Assembly (NCBI RefSeq): GCF_018129995.1
Contig: NZ_JAFCKS010000008.1
Span: forward strand, 62,001 to 126,000
Length of the DNA: 64,000 bases
Source of the DNA: Bradyrhizobium sp. SZCCT0153
GTDB lineage: Bacteria > Pseudomonadota > Alphaproteobacteria > Rhizobiales > Xanthobacteraceae
Reading direction: 5' to 3'
In this document: one piece after another, positions 27,994-35,693 of the stretch
Position numbering within the stretch: the first letter of the stretch is position 1
Layout of the letters: every line of letters begins with the position of its first letter
The notes under the pieces: generated by a model
Told to the model about the DNA's origin: nothing
What the model saw: only the letters and a program-made list of their open reading frames with translations
Databases searched by the model: none
Position numbers and translations under genes: made by a program

Positions 27994-28887
27994 GTGCTCA
28001 CAACGCCCCATCCTGCGCCCGGCCTGCGCTCAACGGAGCCGCGCGCGGCCGGTCCGCGCTCTGCCGGCCGGCTGGCCACGGCCGCCCTTTGCGGGCTGGC
28101 GCTGGCGTGGGTGGCCGATCCCGTGGCGGCGCAGGGCAAGCTTGAGGCGCAGTACGAGGCGACGCTGGCGGGCATCCCCGTCGGCAAGGGCGCCTGGAAC
28201 ATCGACATCCAGGACGACGTGTTCGCGGCCGCGGCCAGCGGCGGCACCACCGGGCTTTTGAAATCGTTCGCGGGCGGGTCCGGCACCGGCGCCTCGCAGG
28301 GGCGCGTCGTCAACGGCGCGCTGGTCGCGACCGGCTACCAGGCCTCCACCACCACCTCGAAGAAGACGGAAAATATCCACATCACCCTCGACAAGGGCAA
28401 TGTGAAGGAGTTCGGCATCGAGCCGGAGCCGCCGGTCGATCCCGACCGCATCCTCGTCACCGACGCGCATCGCCGCGGCGTCTGGGACCCGATGACGGCC
28501 TCGCTGCTGCGCGTGCCCGGCACCGGCGATCCCGTGGGGCCGGATGCCTGCCACAATTCCGCGCCGGTGTTCGACGGCCGCATGCGCTACGAGCTCAAGC
28601 TCGATTTCAAGCGCATGGAGACCGTGAAGGCGGAGAAGGGCTATCGCGGCCCCGTCGTGGTCTGCTCGATGTATTTCGTGCCCGTCGCCGGCTACATCCC
28701 CGACCGCCCCGTGATCAAATACCTCGCCGCCCAGCGCAACATCGAGGTCGCCTTCGCGCCGATCGCGGGTACGCGCATCCTGGTGCCGTTCTGGCTGAAG
28801 GTCCCGACACCGCTCGGCCCGGCCATGCTGGAAGCCACCAGCTTCATCACCTCGGCGCAGCCGCCCAGGGTCGCCAAGACGCAGTGA
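27994..28887 (+). CDS. DUF3108 domain exported protein
   Basis: It is 297 residues from the GTG at 27994. An N-terminal hydrophobic stretch (LATAALCGLALAWVADPVAA) is a signal peptide. The mature part begins QGKLEAQYEATLAGIPVGKG, the typical start of DUF3108 proteins, beta-rich periplasmic proteins of unknown role. Later segments are DPMTASLLRVPG and GPVVVCSMYFVPVAGY. Two Cys residues could pair. A TTG at 27982 is an alternative start. No operon partner is obvious. Confidence 0.82.
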   Translation: MLTTPHPAPGLRSTEPRAAGPRSAGRLATAALCGLALAWVADPVAAQGKLEAQYEATLAGIPVGKGAWNIDIQDDVFAAAASGGTTGLLKSFAGGSGTGASQGRVVNGALVATGYQASTTTSKKTENIHITLDKGNVKEFGIEPEPPVDPDRILVTDAHRRGVWDPMTASLLRVPGTGDPVGPDACHNSAPVFDGRMRYELKLDFKRMETVKAEKGYRGPVVVCSMYFVPVAGYIPDRPVIKYLAAQRNIEVAFAPIAGTRILVPFWLKVPTPLGPAMLEATSFITSAQPPRVAKTQ

Positions 28888-29498
28888 CCTTGACCCTCCC
28901 CACCAGGGAAGGGTAATAAAGATAGCAACATCAATACGTTATGCCAGATCGCCCGGTCCCCCGCCGCGGGCCCGTTTCTACTGTGCATGGGGTTGTTTTC
29001 GCAGTTTTGTCTTGGAGGGGCCCGGTGCCGGGAATCCATTTGACTCCTCCCCGATTCTGATTCGACTCCGCGCCGTCCCCAGCTTTAACGAATCCGCCAC
29101 CGAAACGTCGCTTGTGCGGCAGCCCAAAACTTCATCTAGTGCACAGCCAATAAGCCTCCCGCGACATGTTGAGTGAACGGAACAGGACTCTGGCCGGAGT
29201 CAGCGATTCGGCCGCGATTCGTTCTAGAGTCGTTCCGAAGTTTAAGGACACAGGGAAAAGCGTCGCAAAGTGAGACAGTTGCGCGGGATTTGGGGAGCGG
29301 CGCCACGCTCTCCGCGGTTTGATCCCCTCACCCCGAGGAGGCCGCACAAGCGGCTGTCTCGAAGGGCGAGGGGCCCGGCTCCCTCCATGGCACCATCCGG
29401 GCCTTCATCCTTCGAGACGCGCTGACGCGCTCCTCAGGATGAGGGTCGGCACAACGGCACTGACATTCGCCCCAATCCGCCATTACCTAATCCCCCAG
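28888..29498. other. Intergenic region upstream of the SUV3-like helicase
   Basis: Six hundred bases without a supported gene. 28890-29325 shows no coding bias and only a weak inverted repeat (GACTCTGGCC-GGAGTC near 29187). 29326-29445 is a palindromic repeat. An untranslated RNA cannot be ruled out, but I see no recognisable one. Confidence 0.4.
29326..29445. repeat. Palindromic intergenic repeat, family C
   Basis: It contains CTCGAAGGGCGAGGGGCCCGG in the middle. The right end CATCCTTCGAGACGCGCTGA, then CGCGCTCCTCAGGATGAGGG, shares long words with the copies at 807-937 and 12586-12694. It lies ~50 bases before the helicase start. Confidence 0.72.
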
Positions 29499-32400
29499 AT
29501 GCCCTTTTCTTCCTCCCCCTTCGCTTCCGAGCGGCTCCCCGGCGCCGGCGTCACTGCGGTGCTCGGCCCGACCAACACCGGCAAGACCCATCTCGCCATC
29601 GAGCGGATGCTCGCGCATCCCTCCGGCATGATCGGCCTGCCGCTGCGCCTGCTCGCGCGCGAGGTCTACAACAAGATCGCCGCGCGGGTCGGCAGCGAAG
29701 CCGTCGCGCTTGTGACCGGCGAGGAGAAGATCAAGCCGAAGAGCCCGCGCTATTGGGTCTCGACCGTCGAGGCGATGCCGCGCGACCTCGACGTCTCGTT
29801 CCTCGCCGTCGACGAGGTCCAGATCGCCTCCGATCTCGAACGCGGCCACGTCTTCACCGACCGCATCCTCAACCGCCGCGGCCGCGACGAGACGCTGCTG
29901 CTGGGCGCTGCCACGATGCGCCCGATCATCGAGCGGCTGCTGCCCGGCGTGTCCATGATCACGCGGCCGCGGCTGTCGCAGCTCGAATTCGCCGGCGACC
30001 GCAAGATCACGCGGCAGCCGCGCCGCACCGCCATCGTCGCGTTCTCCGCCGACGAGGTCTACGCCATCGCCGAGCTGATCCGCCGCCAGCACGGCGGCGC
30101 CGCCGTGGTGCTGGGCTCGCTCTCGCCGCGCACGCGCAACGCGCAGGTCGAGATGTTCCAGAACGGCGAGGTCGACTATCTCGTCGCCACCGACGCCGTC
30201 GGCATGGGCCTCAATCTCGACGTCGACCACGTCGCCTTCGCCTCCGACCGCAAGTTCGACGGCTACCAGTTCCGCCGGCTGACGCCGTCCGAATTCGCGC
30301 AGATCGCCGGCCGCGCCGGCCGCGCCACCCGCAACGGCACCTTCGGCACCACGGGCCGCTGCGCGCCGTTCGAGCCCGAGCTCGTCAACGCGCTGCAGAA
30401 CCACACCTTCGATCCCGTGAAGATGCTGCAATGGCGCAATTCGAGGCTGGATTTCAGCTCGCTGGGCGCGCTCCAGGTCTCGCTGAACCAGTCGCCCGGC
30501 CACGAGGCGCTGACGCGGGCGCCGATCGCCGAGGACATGCGCGTGCTCGACCACGCCGCCCGCGACGTCGAGGTGCGCGACACCGCACATGGCAAGGAAG
30601 CGGTGGAACGGCTGTGGGAGGCCTGCCAGGTCCCCGACTACCGAAAGCTGTCGCCGGCGGCCCATGCCGAGCTGGTGACGACGCTGTACGGCTTCCTGAT
30701 GAAGAAGGGATGCATTCCCGATGCCTGGTTCGCGGCCCAGATCGACCAGGCCGACCGCGTCGACGGCGACATCGACACGCTGTCGGCCCGGATCGCGCAG
30801 ATTCGCACCTGGACCTTCGTTGCCAACCGCCCGGACTGGCTCAAAGACCCCGAACGCTGGCAGGGGATCGCGCGGGAGGTCGAAAATAAATTATCGGATG
30901 CGCTCCATGAACGCTTGACTGAGCGTTTCGTTGATCGCCGGACCAGTGTATTGATGCGCCGCCTGCGGGAGAACACGAGCTTGAATACGGAAATCGGCAA
31001 GACCGGCGAAGTCATCGTCGAAGGCCATGTCATCGGCCGTCTCGATGGCTTCACCTTTGCACCGGATGCGGCGGAAGCCGGCTCCGATGCGAAAGCCTTG
31101 CAGGCTGCCGCGCAAGCGGTGCTCGCCGGCGAGATCAACGCGCGCGCCGAAAAACTGGGCAACGCGCCGGACGATCAGTTCGTGCTGACCTCGGAAGGCA
31201 CCATCCGCTGGACCGGCGATGCCGTGGCGCGGCTGTCCGCCGCAGAGGATGCGCTGCATCCGCGCATCCGCATCATCTCGGACGAGCGTCTCACGGGCGG
31301 CCCCCGCGAGAAGGTGCAGGCCCGGCTCGAACTCTGGCTCAAGACCCATATCGAAAAGCTGCTCGGTCCCATGTTCGAGTTGTCCAAGGCCGAGGACGTC
31401 ACCGGTATCGCCCGCGGCATCGCCTATCAGCTCGTCGAGGCGCTCGGCGTGCTCGAACGGCCCAAGATCGCCAACGAGCTGAAGGATCTCGACCAGCCCT
31501 CGCGCGCGACCTTGCGCAAATACGGCGTCCGCTTCGGCGCCTATCACCTCTATTTCCCCGGCCTCTTGAAGCCCGCCGCGCGTGCGCTGGCCGCGCTGCT
31601 CTGGGCGCTGAAGCAGGACAATGTCGATCTGTCGTCGCTGTCGGGCGCGCAGCATCTGGCATCTTCCGGCCGCACCTCGTTCCCGGTCGACAAGCAGCTG
31701 CCGCGCGATGCCTATCGCGTGCTCGGCTACAAGCAGGCCGGCGAGCGTGCCGTGCGCGTCGACATCCTGGAGCGCCTGGCCGATCTGATCCGCCCCGCGC
31801 TGGCCTGGCGCGACAATTCGCCCGGCGAAAAGCCCGCCGGCGCGTTCGACGGCCGCTGCTTTGTCGTGACGCAGGCGATGACCTCGCTCACGGGCTCGGC
31901 CGGCGAGGATTTCGCCTCCGTGCTGCGCGCACTCGGCTACCGCATGGAGAAGCGTCCGCCGCTGCCGCAGAAGCCGGTCGTGGCCGAGACGGTCGCCGCA
32001 GAGACATCGCCTGCGGAGGGCAGCGCCGACACATCGAGCGAGACCGCGGCCGAGGCCGTTGCCGGCCTGCCTGAAGAGGCAGCCGCATCGATCGAAGCTG
32101 TATCAGCAGAGCCGGTCACCGTCGAGGACGCGCCCGGCATGGAGCTGCACGACGAGCCCGCGCATGAAGAGCCGGCCCTCGAAGCGTCGCCCGAAGCTCC
32201 CGTCACGCCGGAAGATGCTCCCGGCATCGCACCGCCGGCAGAAGAAGTTGCTGCCCCCGTTGAAGCTGCCGAAACCGCTCCCGCGGAGACCGCTGCTACG
32301 GAAGCTGCCGCATCCGCCGATGCTGCTGCGCCTGCGGAGGCTGCAGCTGCGCCCGCCGAGCCCGAGCTCGTCGAGGTCTGGCGTCCCGGCGGCCGTCACG

Positions 32401-32897
32401 AGGACCGCAAGCCGCGCCACGAGCGCCATCGCCACCAGCGTCATCACCAGCGTCCGCAGGCCGGTGCCGAAGCCGGCGCCGCGCCCGCCGAGGCTGCGCC
32501 CGGCGAAGCTGCCGAAGGCGCGAAGCCGGGCGAGCGCCATCGTCATGGTGGTCATCGCAGAGATGGCGGCAGGGATTTCCGCAAGCCGCGCGAAGGTGGT
32601 GGCGAAGCTGCGCCGCGTCCCGAGGGACGTGACGACAAGAACCGCCGCTTCGAGGGCAAGGACCGCGACAACAAGGATCGCGATCGCAACAAGGGCAAGT
32701 TTGGCGGCGATCGCGACAAGGGCCGCGACAATCGCGGCCGCGACCGCGACAAGGGCCGCGACCGCCAGGGCGGGCCGTCGCTGCGGCCCTACGCCTCGAG
32801 CGCGACCCCGCGCGAGCGCGATCGTCCGGTCGATCCGAACTCGCCCTTCGCAAAACTCGCTGCGCTGAAAGAGCAGCTGTCCGGTCGTAAGGAGTGA
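29499..32897 (+). CDS. SUV3-like ATP-dependent RNA helicase with disordered basic tail
   Basis: This 1132-residue helicase has motif I GPTNTGKTH (~25), the DEVQ motif II in AVDEVQIASD, motif V VATDAVGMGLNLDVDHVAFAS and motif VI QIAGRAGRATRNG. That set identifies the Ski2-like/SUV3 group associated with RNA turnover. Residues ~820-960 are an Ala/Glu/Pro-rich acidic linker. The last ~150 are an Arg/Asp/Lys/Gly tail built of KDRDNKDRDRNKG-like repeats, probably RNA-binding and disordered. The ATG at 29499 (MPFSSSPFASERLPGAG) is chosen because upstream codons cross a repeat. It is directly followed by an S4 protein gene, its usual partner in alphaproteobacteria. Confidence 0.92.
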   Translation: MPFSSSPFASERLPGAGVTAVLGPTNTGKTHLAIERMLAHPSGMIGLPLRLLAREVYNKIAARVGSEAVALVTGEEKIKPKSPRYWVSTVEAMPRDLDVSFLAVDEVQIASDLERGHVFTDRILNRRGRDETLLLGAATMRPIIERLLPGVSMITRPRLSQLEFAGDRKITRQPRRTAIVAFSADEVYAIAELIRRQHGGAAVVLGSLSPRTRNAQVEMFQNGEVDYLVATDAVGMGLNLDVDHVAFASDRKFDGYQFRRLTPSEFAQIAGRAGRATRNGTFGTTGRCAPFEPELVNALQNHTFDPVKMLQWRNSRLDFSSLGALQVSLNQSPGHEALTRAPIAEDMRVLDHAARDVEVRDTAHGKEAVERLWEACQVPDYRKLSPAAHAELVTTLYGFLMKKGCIPDAWFAAQIDQADRVDGDIDTLSARIAQIRTWTFVANRPDWLKDPERWQGIAREVENKLSDALHERLTERFVDRRTSVLMRRLRENTSLNTEIGKTGEVIVEGHVIGRLDGFTFAPDAAEAGSDAKALQAAAQAVLAGEINARAEKLGNAPDDQFVLTSEGTIRWTGDAVARLSAAEDALHPRIRIISDERLTGGPREKVQARLELWLKTHIEKLLGPMFELSKAEDVTGIARGIAYQLVEALGVLERPKIANELKDLDQPSRATLRKYGVRFGAYHLYFPGLLKPAARALAALLWALKQDNVDLSSLSGAQHLASSGRTSFPVDKQLPRDAYRVLGYKQAGERAVRVDILERLADLIRPALAWRDNSPGEKPAGAFDGRCFVVTQAMTSLTGSAGEDFASVLRALGYRMEKRPPLPQKPVVAETVAAETSPAEGSADTSSETAAEAVAGLPEEAAASIEAVSAEPVTVEDAPGMELHDEPAHEEPALEASPEAPVTPEDAPGIAPPAEEVAAPVEAAETAPAETAATEAAASADAAAPAEAAAAPAEPELVEVWRPGGRHEDRKPRHERHRHQRHHQRPQAGAEAGAAPAEAAPGEAAEGAKPGERHRHGGHRRDGGRDFRKPREGGGEAAPRPEGRDDKNRRFEGKDRDNKDRDRNKGKFGGDRDKGRDNRGRDRDKGRDRQGGPSLRPYASSATPRERDRPVDPNSPFAKLAALKEQLSGRKE

Positions 32898-32900
32898 CCC

Positions 32901-33188
32901 ACGACCGAGCGGCAGCGCATCGACAAATGGCTGTGGCACGCGCGGGTGGTGAAGGCGCGCACCTCCGCCGCTGAACTCGTCGAATCCGGCCACGTCCGCG
33001 TCAACGGCGCGCGCGAGAGATCGCCGGGACATGCGATCAAGATCGGTGACGTCCTCACCATCGCGCTCGATCGCACCGTGCGGGTCCTGAAAGTCACCGC
33101 CTTCAACGAGCGCCGCGGCGATGCAGCCTCGGCGCGCGTGCTCTACGAAGAGGTCGGCGACGGTGATCCAAACTCTCGGTGCAATTAA
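32901..33188 (+). CDS. S4-domain RNA-binding protein (Hsp15-like), apparent ACG start
   Basis: This 95-residue S4 domain protein reads (T)TERQRIDKWLWHARVV..., the usual beginning of the family. The S4 motif is RTSAAELVESGHVRVNG and it ends EEVGDGDPNSRCN. Homologues start at the position occupied here by ACG (32901-32903). AAGGAG lies six bases before it, inside the helicase's end, and an in-frame TGA immediately precedes. The next standard codons (GTG at 32943/32946) would remove the first S4 helix. ACG initiation or a recent ATG-to-ACG change is the simplest reading. The role is probably ribosome or RNA rescue. Confidence 0.75.
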   Translation, partial: TTERQRIDKWLWHARVVKARTSAAELVESGHVRVNGARERSPGHAIKIGDVLTIALDRTVRVLKVTAFNERRGDAASARVLYEEVGDGDPNSRCN

Positions 33189-33320
33189 TTGCGCTTTGAG
33201 TTCATTTCTTGGTCGATCGAGCACATAAAGCCGTCATGATCGACCGTTCCCGACCTTGCAGCGCCGGGCCATCCGCGCTACGCAAGCCGCGACTTTTGAA
33301 AGAGATTTTCGGAGCGTTGG

Positions 33321-33659
33321 ATGACTTACGTCGTCACTGAAGCCTGCATCAAGTGCAAGTACACCGACTGCGTCGAGGTCTGCCCGGTCGACTGTTTCTA
33401 CGAGGGCGAGAACATGCTCGTCATCCATCCTGACGAGTGCATCGACTGTGGTGTGTGCGAGCCGGAATGTCCCGCCGACGCCATCAAGCCGGACACGGAA
33501 CCGGGCCTGGAAAAATGGCTCACCGTCAATGCCGACTACGCCAAGAGCTGGCCGAACATCACCCAGAAGAAAGAATCACCTGCCGACGCGAAGGATTTCG
33601 ACGGCCAGGAAGGCAAGTTCGAGAAATATTTTTCTCCGAACCCCGGCTCAGGCGACTAA
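33321..33659 (+). CDS. fdxA: Ferredoxin FdxA (7Fe-8S type)
   Basis: This 112-residue low-potential ferredoxin starts MTYVVTEACIKCKYTDCVEVC. The cysteine pattern C-x2-C-x4-C-x3-CP, followed by CIDCGVCEPECP, fits one 3Fe-4S and one 4Fe-4S cluster. The C-terminal extension (KKESPADAKDFDGQEGKFEK) is typical of the FdxA family in alphaproteobacteria. GGAG lies upstream of the ATG. It is followed by carD, another conserved pairing in this group. Confidence 0.94.
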   Translation: MTYVVTEACIKCKYTDCVEVCPVDCFYEGENMLVIHPDECIDCGVCEPECPADAIKPDTEPGLEKWLTVNADYAKSWPNITQKKESPADAKDFDGQEGKFEKYFSPNPGSGD

Positions 33660-33727
33660 TTCGGGCTTAAACTTAACCCTAATAGCGGCGTTGCCGCCGA
33701 AAACCAGCCCTCATCACCCCTAAATCA

Positions 33728-33755
33728 TTGATTTTTGCGGGAAATGTGCTATATT
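33728..33755 (+). promoter_or_regulatory. Candidate sigma70-type promoter of carD
   Basis: TTGATT (33728-33733), a 16-base spacer and TATATT (33750-33755). Transcription would start near 33762, about 240 bases before the ATG chosen for carD and ~45 bases before a GTG at 33806. This bears on where translation begins. Confidence 0.5.
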
Positions 33756-34003
33756 GGGCACATTAAGCCGAACCCTGTCAGCCCCGTTGGCCCCGCTGGG
33801 TTCCCGTGAAACCAAATGTCGAACAGGGGCGTGGCAGTTTCCGCGCGCAGGCTGTGTCACAGAAAACGCGTAAAAAGAGTACTTCAGCGAGGGCCTCCCA
33901 TAAGGAGCCCAAAAAAGTCGCCGCGGCCAGCCGTAGCGCATCCAAGGGTCGGACCGCGACGAAGGCACCGGCTGCAAAGTCCTCGAAGAACAAAAGAAGC
34001 GCA

Positions 34004-34837
34004 ATGCCTAACAAGACTGCCAAACCGGCCGCGAAAGCGACCGTTGCCAAGCCTGCTGCTGCCAGGCCTGCTGCTGCCAAGCCTGCCGTTGCCAAGGCCC
34101 CTGCTGCCAAGCCCGCTGCGCCGAAGGCCCCTGTTGCTGCTGCTCCTGCCAAAGCCCCCGTTGCCGCCGCCAAGCCGGCCGTGAAGCCCGCCGCTGCTGC
34201 GCCGAAGCTCGAGGAAAAGAAGGTCGTGACCCAGCGTCAGGGCTTCAAGGCCAACGAATTCGTCGTCTATCCCGCTCACGGTGTCGGCCAGATCCTGGCC
34301 ATCGAGGAGCAGGAGATCGCCGGCGCGAAGCTCGAGCTGTTCGTCATCAACTTCATCAAGGACAAGATGACCCTGCGCGTGCCGACCGCCAAGGTCGCCA
34401 ATGTCGGCATGCGCAAGCTGTCCGAGCCTGCGCTGGTGAAGAAGGCGCTCGAGACGCTCAAGGGCCGCGCCCGGGTCAAGCGCACCATGTGGTCGCGCCG
34501 CGCCCAGGAATACGAAGCGAAGATCAATTCGGGCGACATCGTCGCGATCGCGGAAGTCGTGCGCGACCTCTATCGTTCCGAGTCGCAGCCCGAGCAGTCC
34601 TACAGCGAACGCCAGCTCTACGAAGCGGCGCTCGACCGTCTCTCCCGCGAGATCGCGGTGGTGCAGCACTCGACCGAGACCGAAGCGGTCAAGGAGATCG
34701 AAGCCCAGCTCGCCAAGAGCCCGCGCCGCACCGGTGCCAAGTCCGAAGCCGCCGAAGGCGAGGGTGACACGGATGCCGAGGGCGATAGCGACGATACCGA
34801 GGGCGACGGCACCACGGTCGCCGACGAGGCGGCGTAA
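34004..34837 (+). CDS. CarD family transcriptional regulator with Lys/Ala-rich N-terminal extension
   Basis: CarD proteins bind RNA polymerase beta and stabilise open complexes, often at rRNA promoters. From the ATG at 34004 (277 residues), residues 1-75 are histone H1-like AKPAA repeats. The CarD/TRCF RNAP-interaction domain begins FKANEFVVYPAHGVGQILAIEE (~85). A helical DNA-binding domain follows (KRTMWSRRAQEYEAKINSGD), and the tail is acidic. The frame is open upstream and remains Lys/Ala-rich to the GTGs at 33854 and 33806, so the true protein may be up to 343 residues. The ATG at 34004 has a weak AAGAAG site, while the GTGs have none. Confidence 0.88.
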   Translation: MPNKTAKPAAKATVAKPAAARPAAAKPAVAKAPAAKPAAPKAPVAAAPAKAPVAAAKPAVKPAAAAPKLEEKKVVTQRQGFKANEFVVYPAHGVGQILAIEEQEIAGAKLELFVINFIKDKMTLRVPTAKVANVGMRKLSEPALVKKALETLKGRARVKRTMWSRRAQEYEAKINSGDIVAIAEVVRDLYRSESQPEQSYSERQLYEAALDRLSREIAVVQHSTETEAVKEIEAQLAKSPRRTGAKSEAAEGEGDTDAEGDSDDTEGDGTTVADEAA

Positions 34838-34866
34838 GCGTCTCGCGCGTCGATCGCAACAGATCA

Positions 34867-34893
34867 AAAGCCCGGCCTTGCGGCCGGGCTTTT
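34867..34893 (+). terminator. Strong Rho-independent terminator after carD
   Basis: The stem AAGCCCGGCC / GGCCGGGCTT with TTGC loop is followed by TTTTTG. The A-rich 5' side means it could also work on the opposite strand. Confidence 0.9.
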
Positions 34894-34902
34894 TGTTTTC
34901 GG

Positions 34903-35088
34903 ATCAGCTATGGCCGTGGTCGATTGTTTGACGAGCTGGTCTCGGTTCTGCCCTGGCTGCTGCCGGCCTATACCAAGCGATATTTGCCGGAGACGGTCAC
35001 CACCCGACCTGTGCGCGGAGAGGCACCCACGCTCGACCTCGTTGTCGCCCACCACAAGGCGAACAAGTCTCCGGTCCGGAAGCTGCTG
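34903..35088 (+). pseudogene. C-terminal remnant of a LysR-type regulator
   Basis: An open frame just past the carD terminator reads ISYGRGRLFDELVSVLPWLL, then RPVRGEAPTLDLVVAHHKAN and KSPVRKLL. This matches the last ~60 residues of LysR effector-binding domains ('rP..g.aP.ldL..a.hk.nksPv..lL'). There is no start or HTH domain, and the 3' end runs into a repeat. I read it as a gene fragment left by rearrangement. Confidence 0.45.
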
Positions 35089-35135
35089 AGCATGATCTTT
35101 TCGGAAAACCGCTTCGCACTTTTCCGGATCATGCT
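35089..35135. repeat. GCATGATC...GATCATGC palindromic repeat (family D)
   Basis: The left arm AGCATGATCTTTTCGGAAAA and right arm TTTTCCGGATCATGCT form an imperfect 47-base palindrome around CCGCTTCGCAC. This element is widespread in Rhizobiales intergenic regions. Here it ends the LysR remnant and sits at the 3' end of regR. Confidence 0.8.
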
Positions 35136-35141
35136 CCAGGC

Positions 35142-35693
35142 CTACTTCACCGGCCTCTTTTCCAGTTTCCGTGCCAGCGTGCGGCGGTGCATCCCGAGCC
35201 GCCGCGCGGCTTCCGAGATGTTGAAATCCGTCTCGATCAGCGTCTGGTGGATACGTTCCCATTCCAGCGTCTTGATCGAGGTCGGCCGCGCATCGAGCGC
35301 GACTTCGGTGTTGCCTTCGGCCTTGTTGAAGGCGGCTTCGATGTCGTCTGTGTTCGACGGCTTTGCCAGATAGTGGCAGGCGCCGAGCTTGATCGCTTCG
35401 ACGGCGGTCGAGATGCTGGCAAAGCCGGTCAGCACCACGATCAGCATGTCGGGATCGTGCGTGTGCAAAAGCTCGACGCAGGCGAGGCCCGAGGCGCCGC
35501 CAAGCTTGAGGTCGACCACGGCATGTCCGAACGAGCGCTCCTCCAGCACCTTGCGGACGTCCTCGATCGAGGCGGCCAGCACGACGTCGTAGCCGCGGCG
35601 TTCGAACGAGCGTTTCAGCGTGCGCGCGAAGCCGGCATCGTCCTCGACGACGATGAGCGAACGGTCAGGCGTCAAAGCTGCCTCCGATCGCAA
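35142..35693 (-). CDS. regR: Response regulator of the RegA/PrrA/ActR (RegR) class
   Basis: This 183-residue two-domain regulator has an N-terminal receiver with acidic pocket VEDDAGF, phospho-acceptor Asp61 (VVDLKLGG) and VVLTGFASI. A C-terminal Fis-type HTH follows (ISEAARRLGMHRRTLARKL). This short-linker architecture is the RegA/PrrA/ActR family, which controls respiration, redox balance and in Bradyrhizobium nitrogen-fixation genes. It overlaps the kinase gene by 29 bases and is the last gene of the cyo operon. Confidence 0.9.
   Translation of the reverse strand: MRSEAALTPDRSLIVVEDDAGFARTLKRSFERRGYDVVLAASIEDVRKVLEERSFGHAVVDLKLGGASGLACVELLHTHDPDMLIVVLTGFASISTAVEAIKLGACHYLAKPSNTDDIEAAFNKAEGNTEVALDARPTSIKTLEWERIHQTLIETDFNISEAARRLGMHRRTLARKLEKRPVK

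Noticed and set aside
28888..29325. A small RNA gene in the long gap before the SUV3-like helicase
   Set aside because: No terminator-like hairpin with a T run and no clear promoter were visible, so there is not enough to call it.
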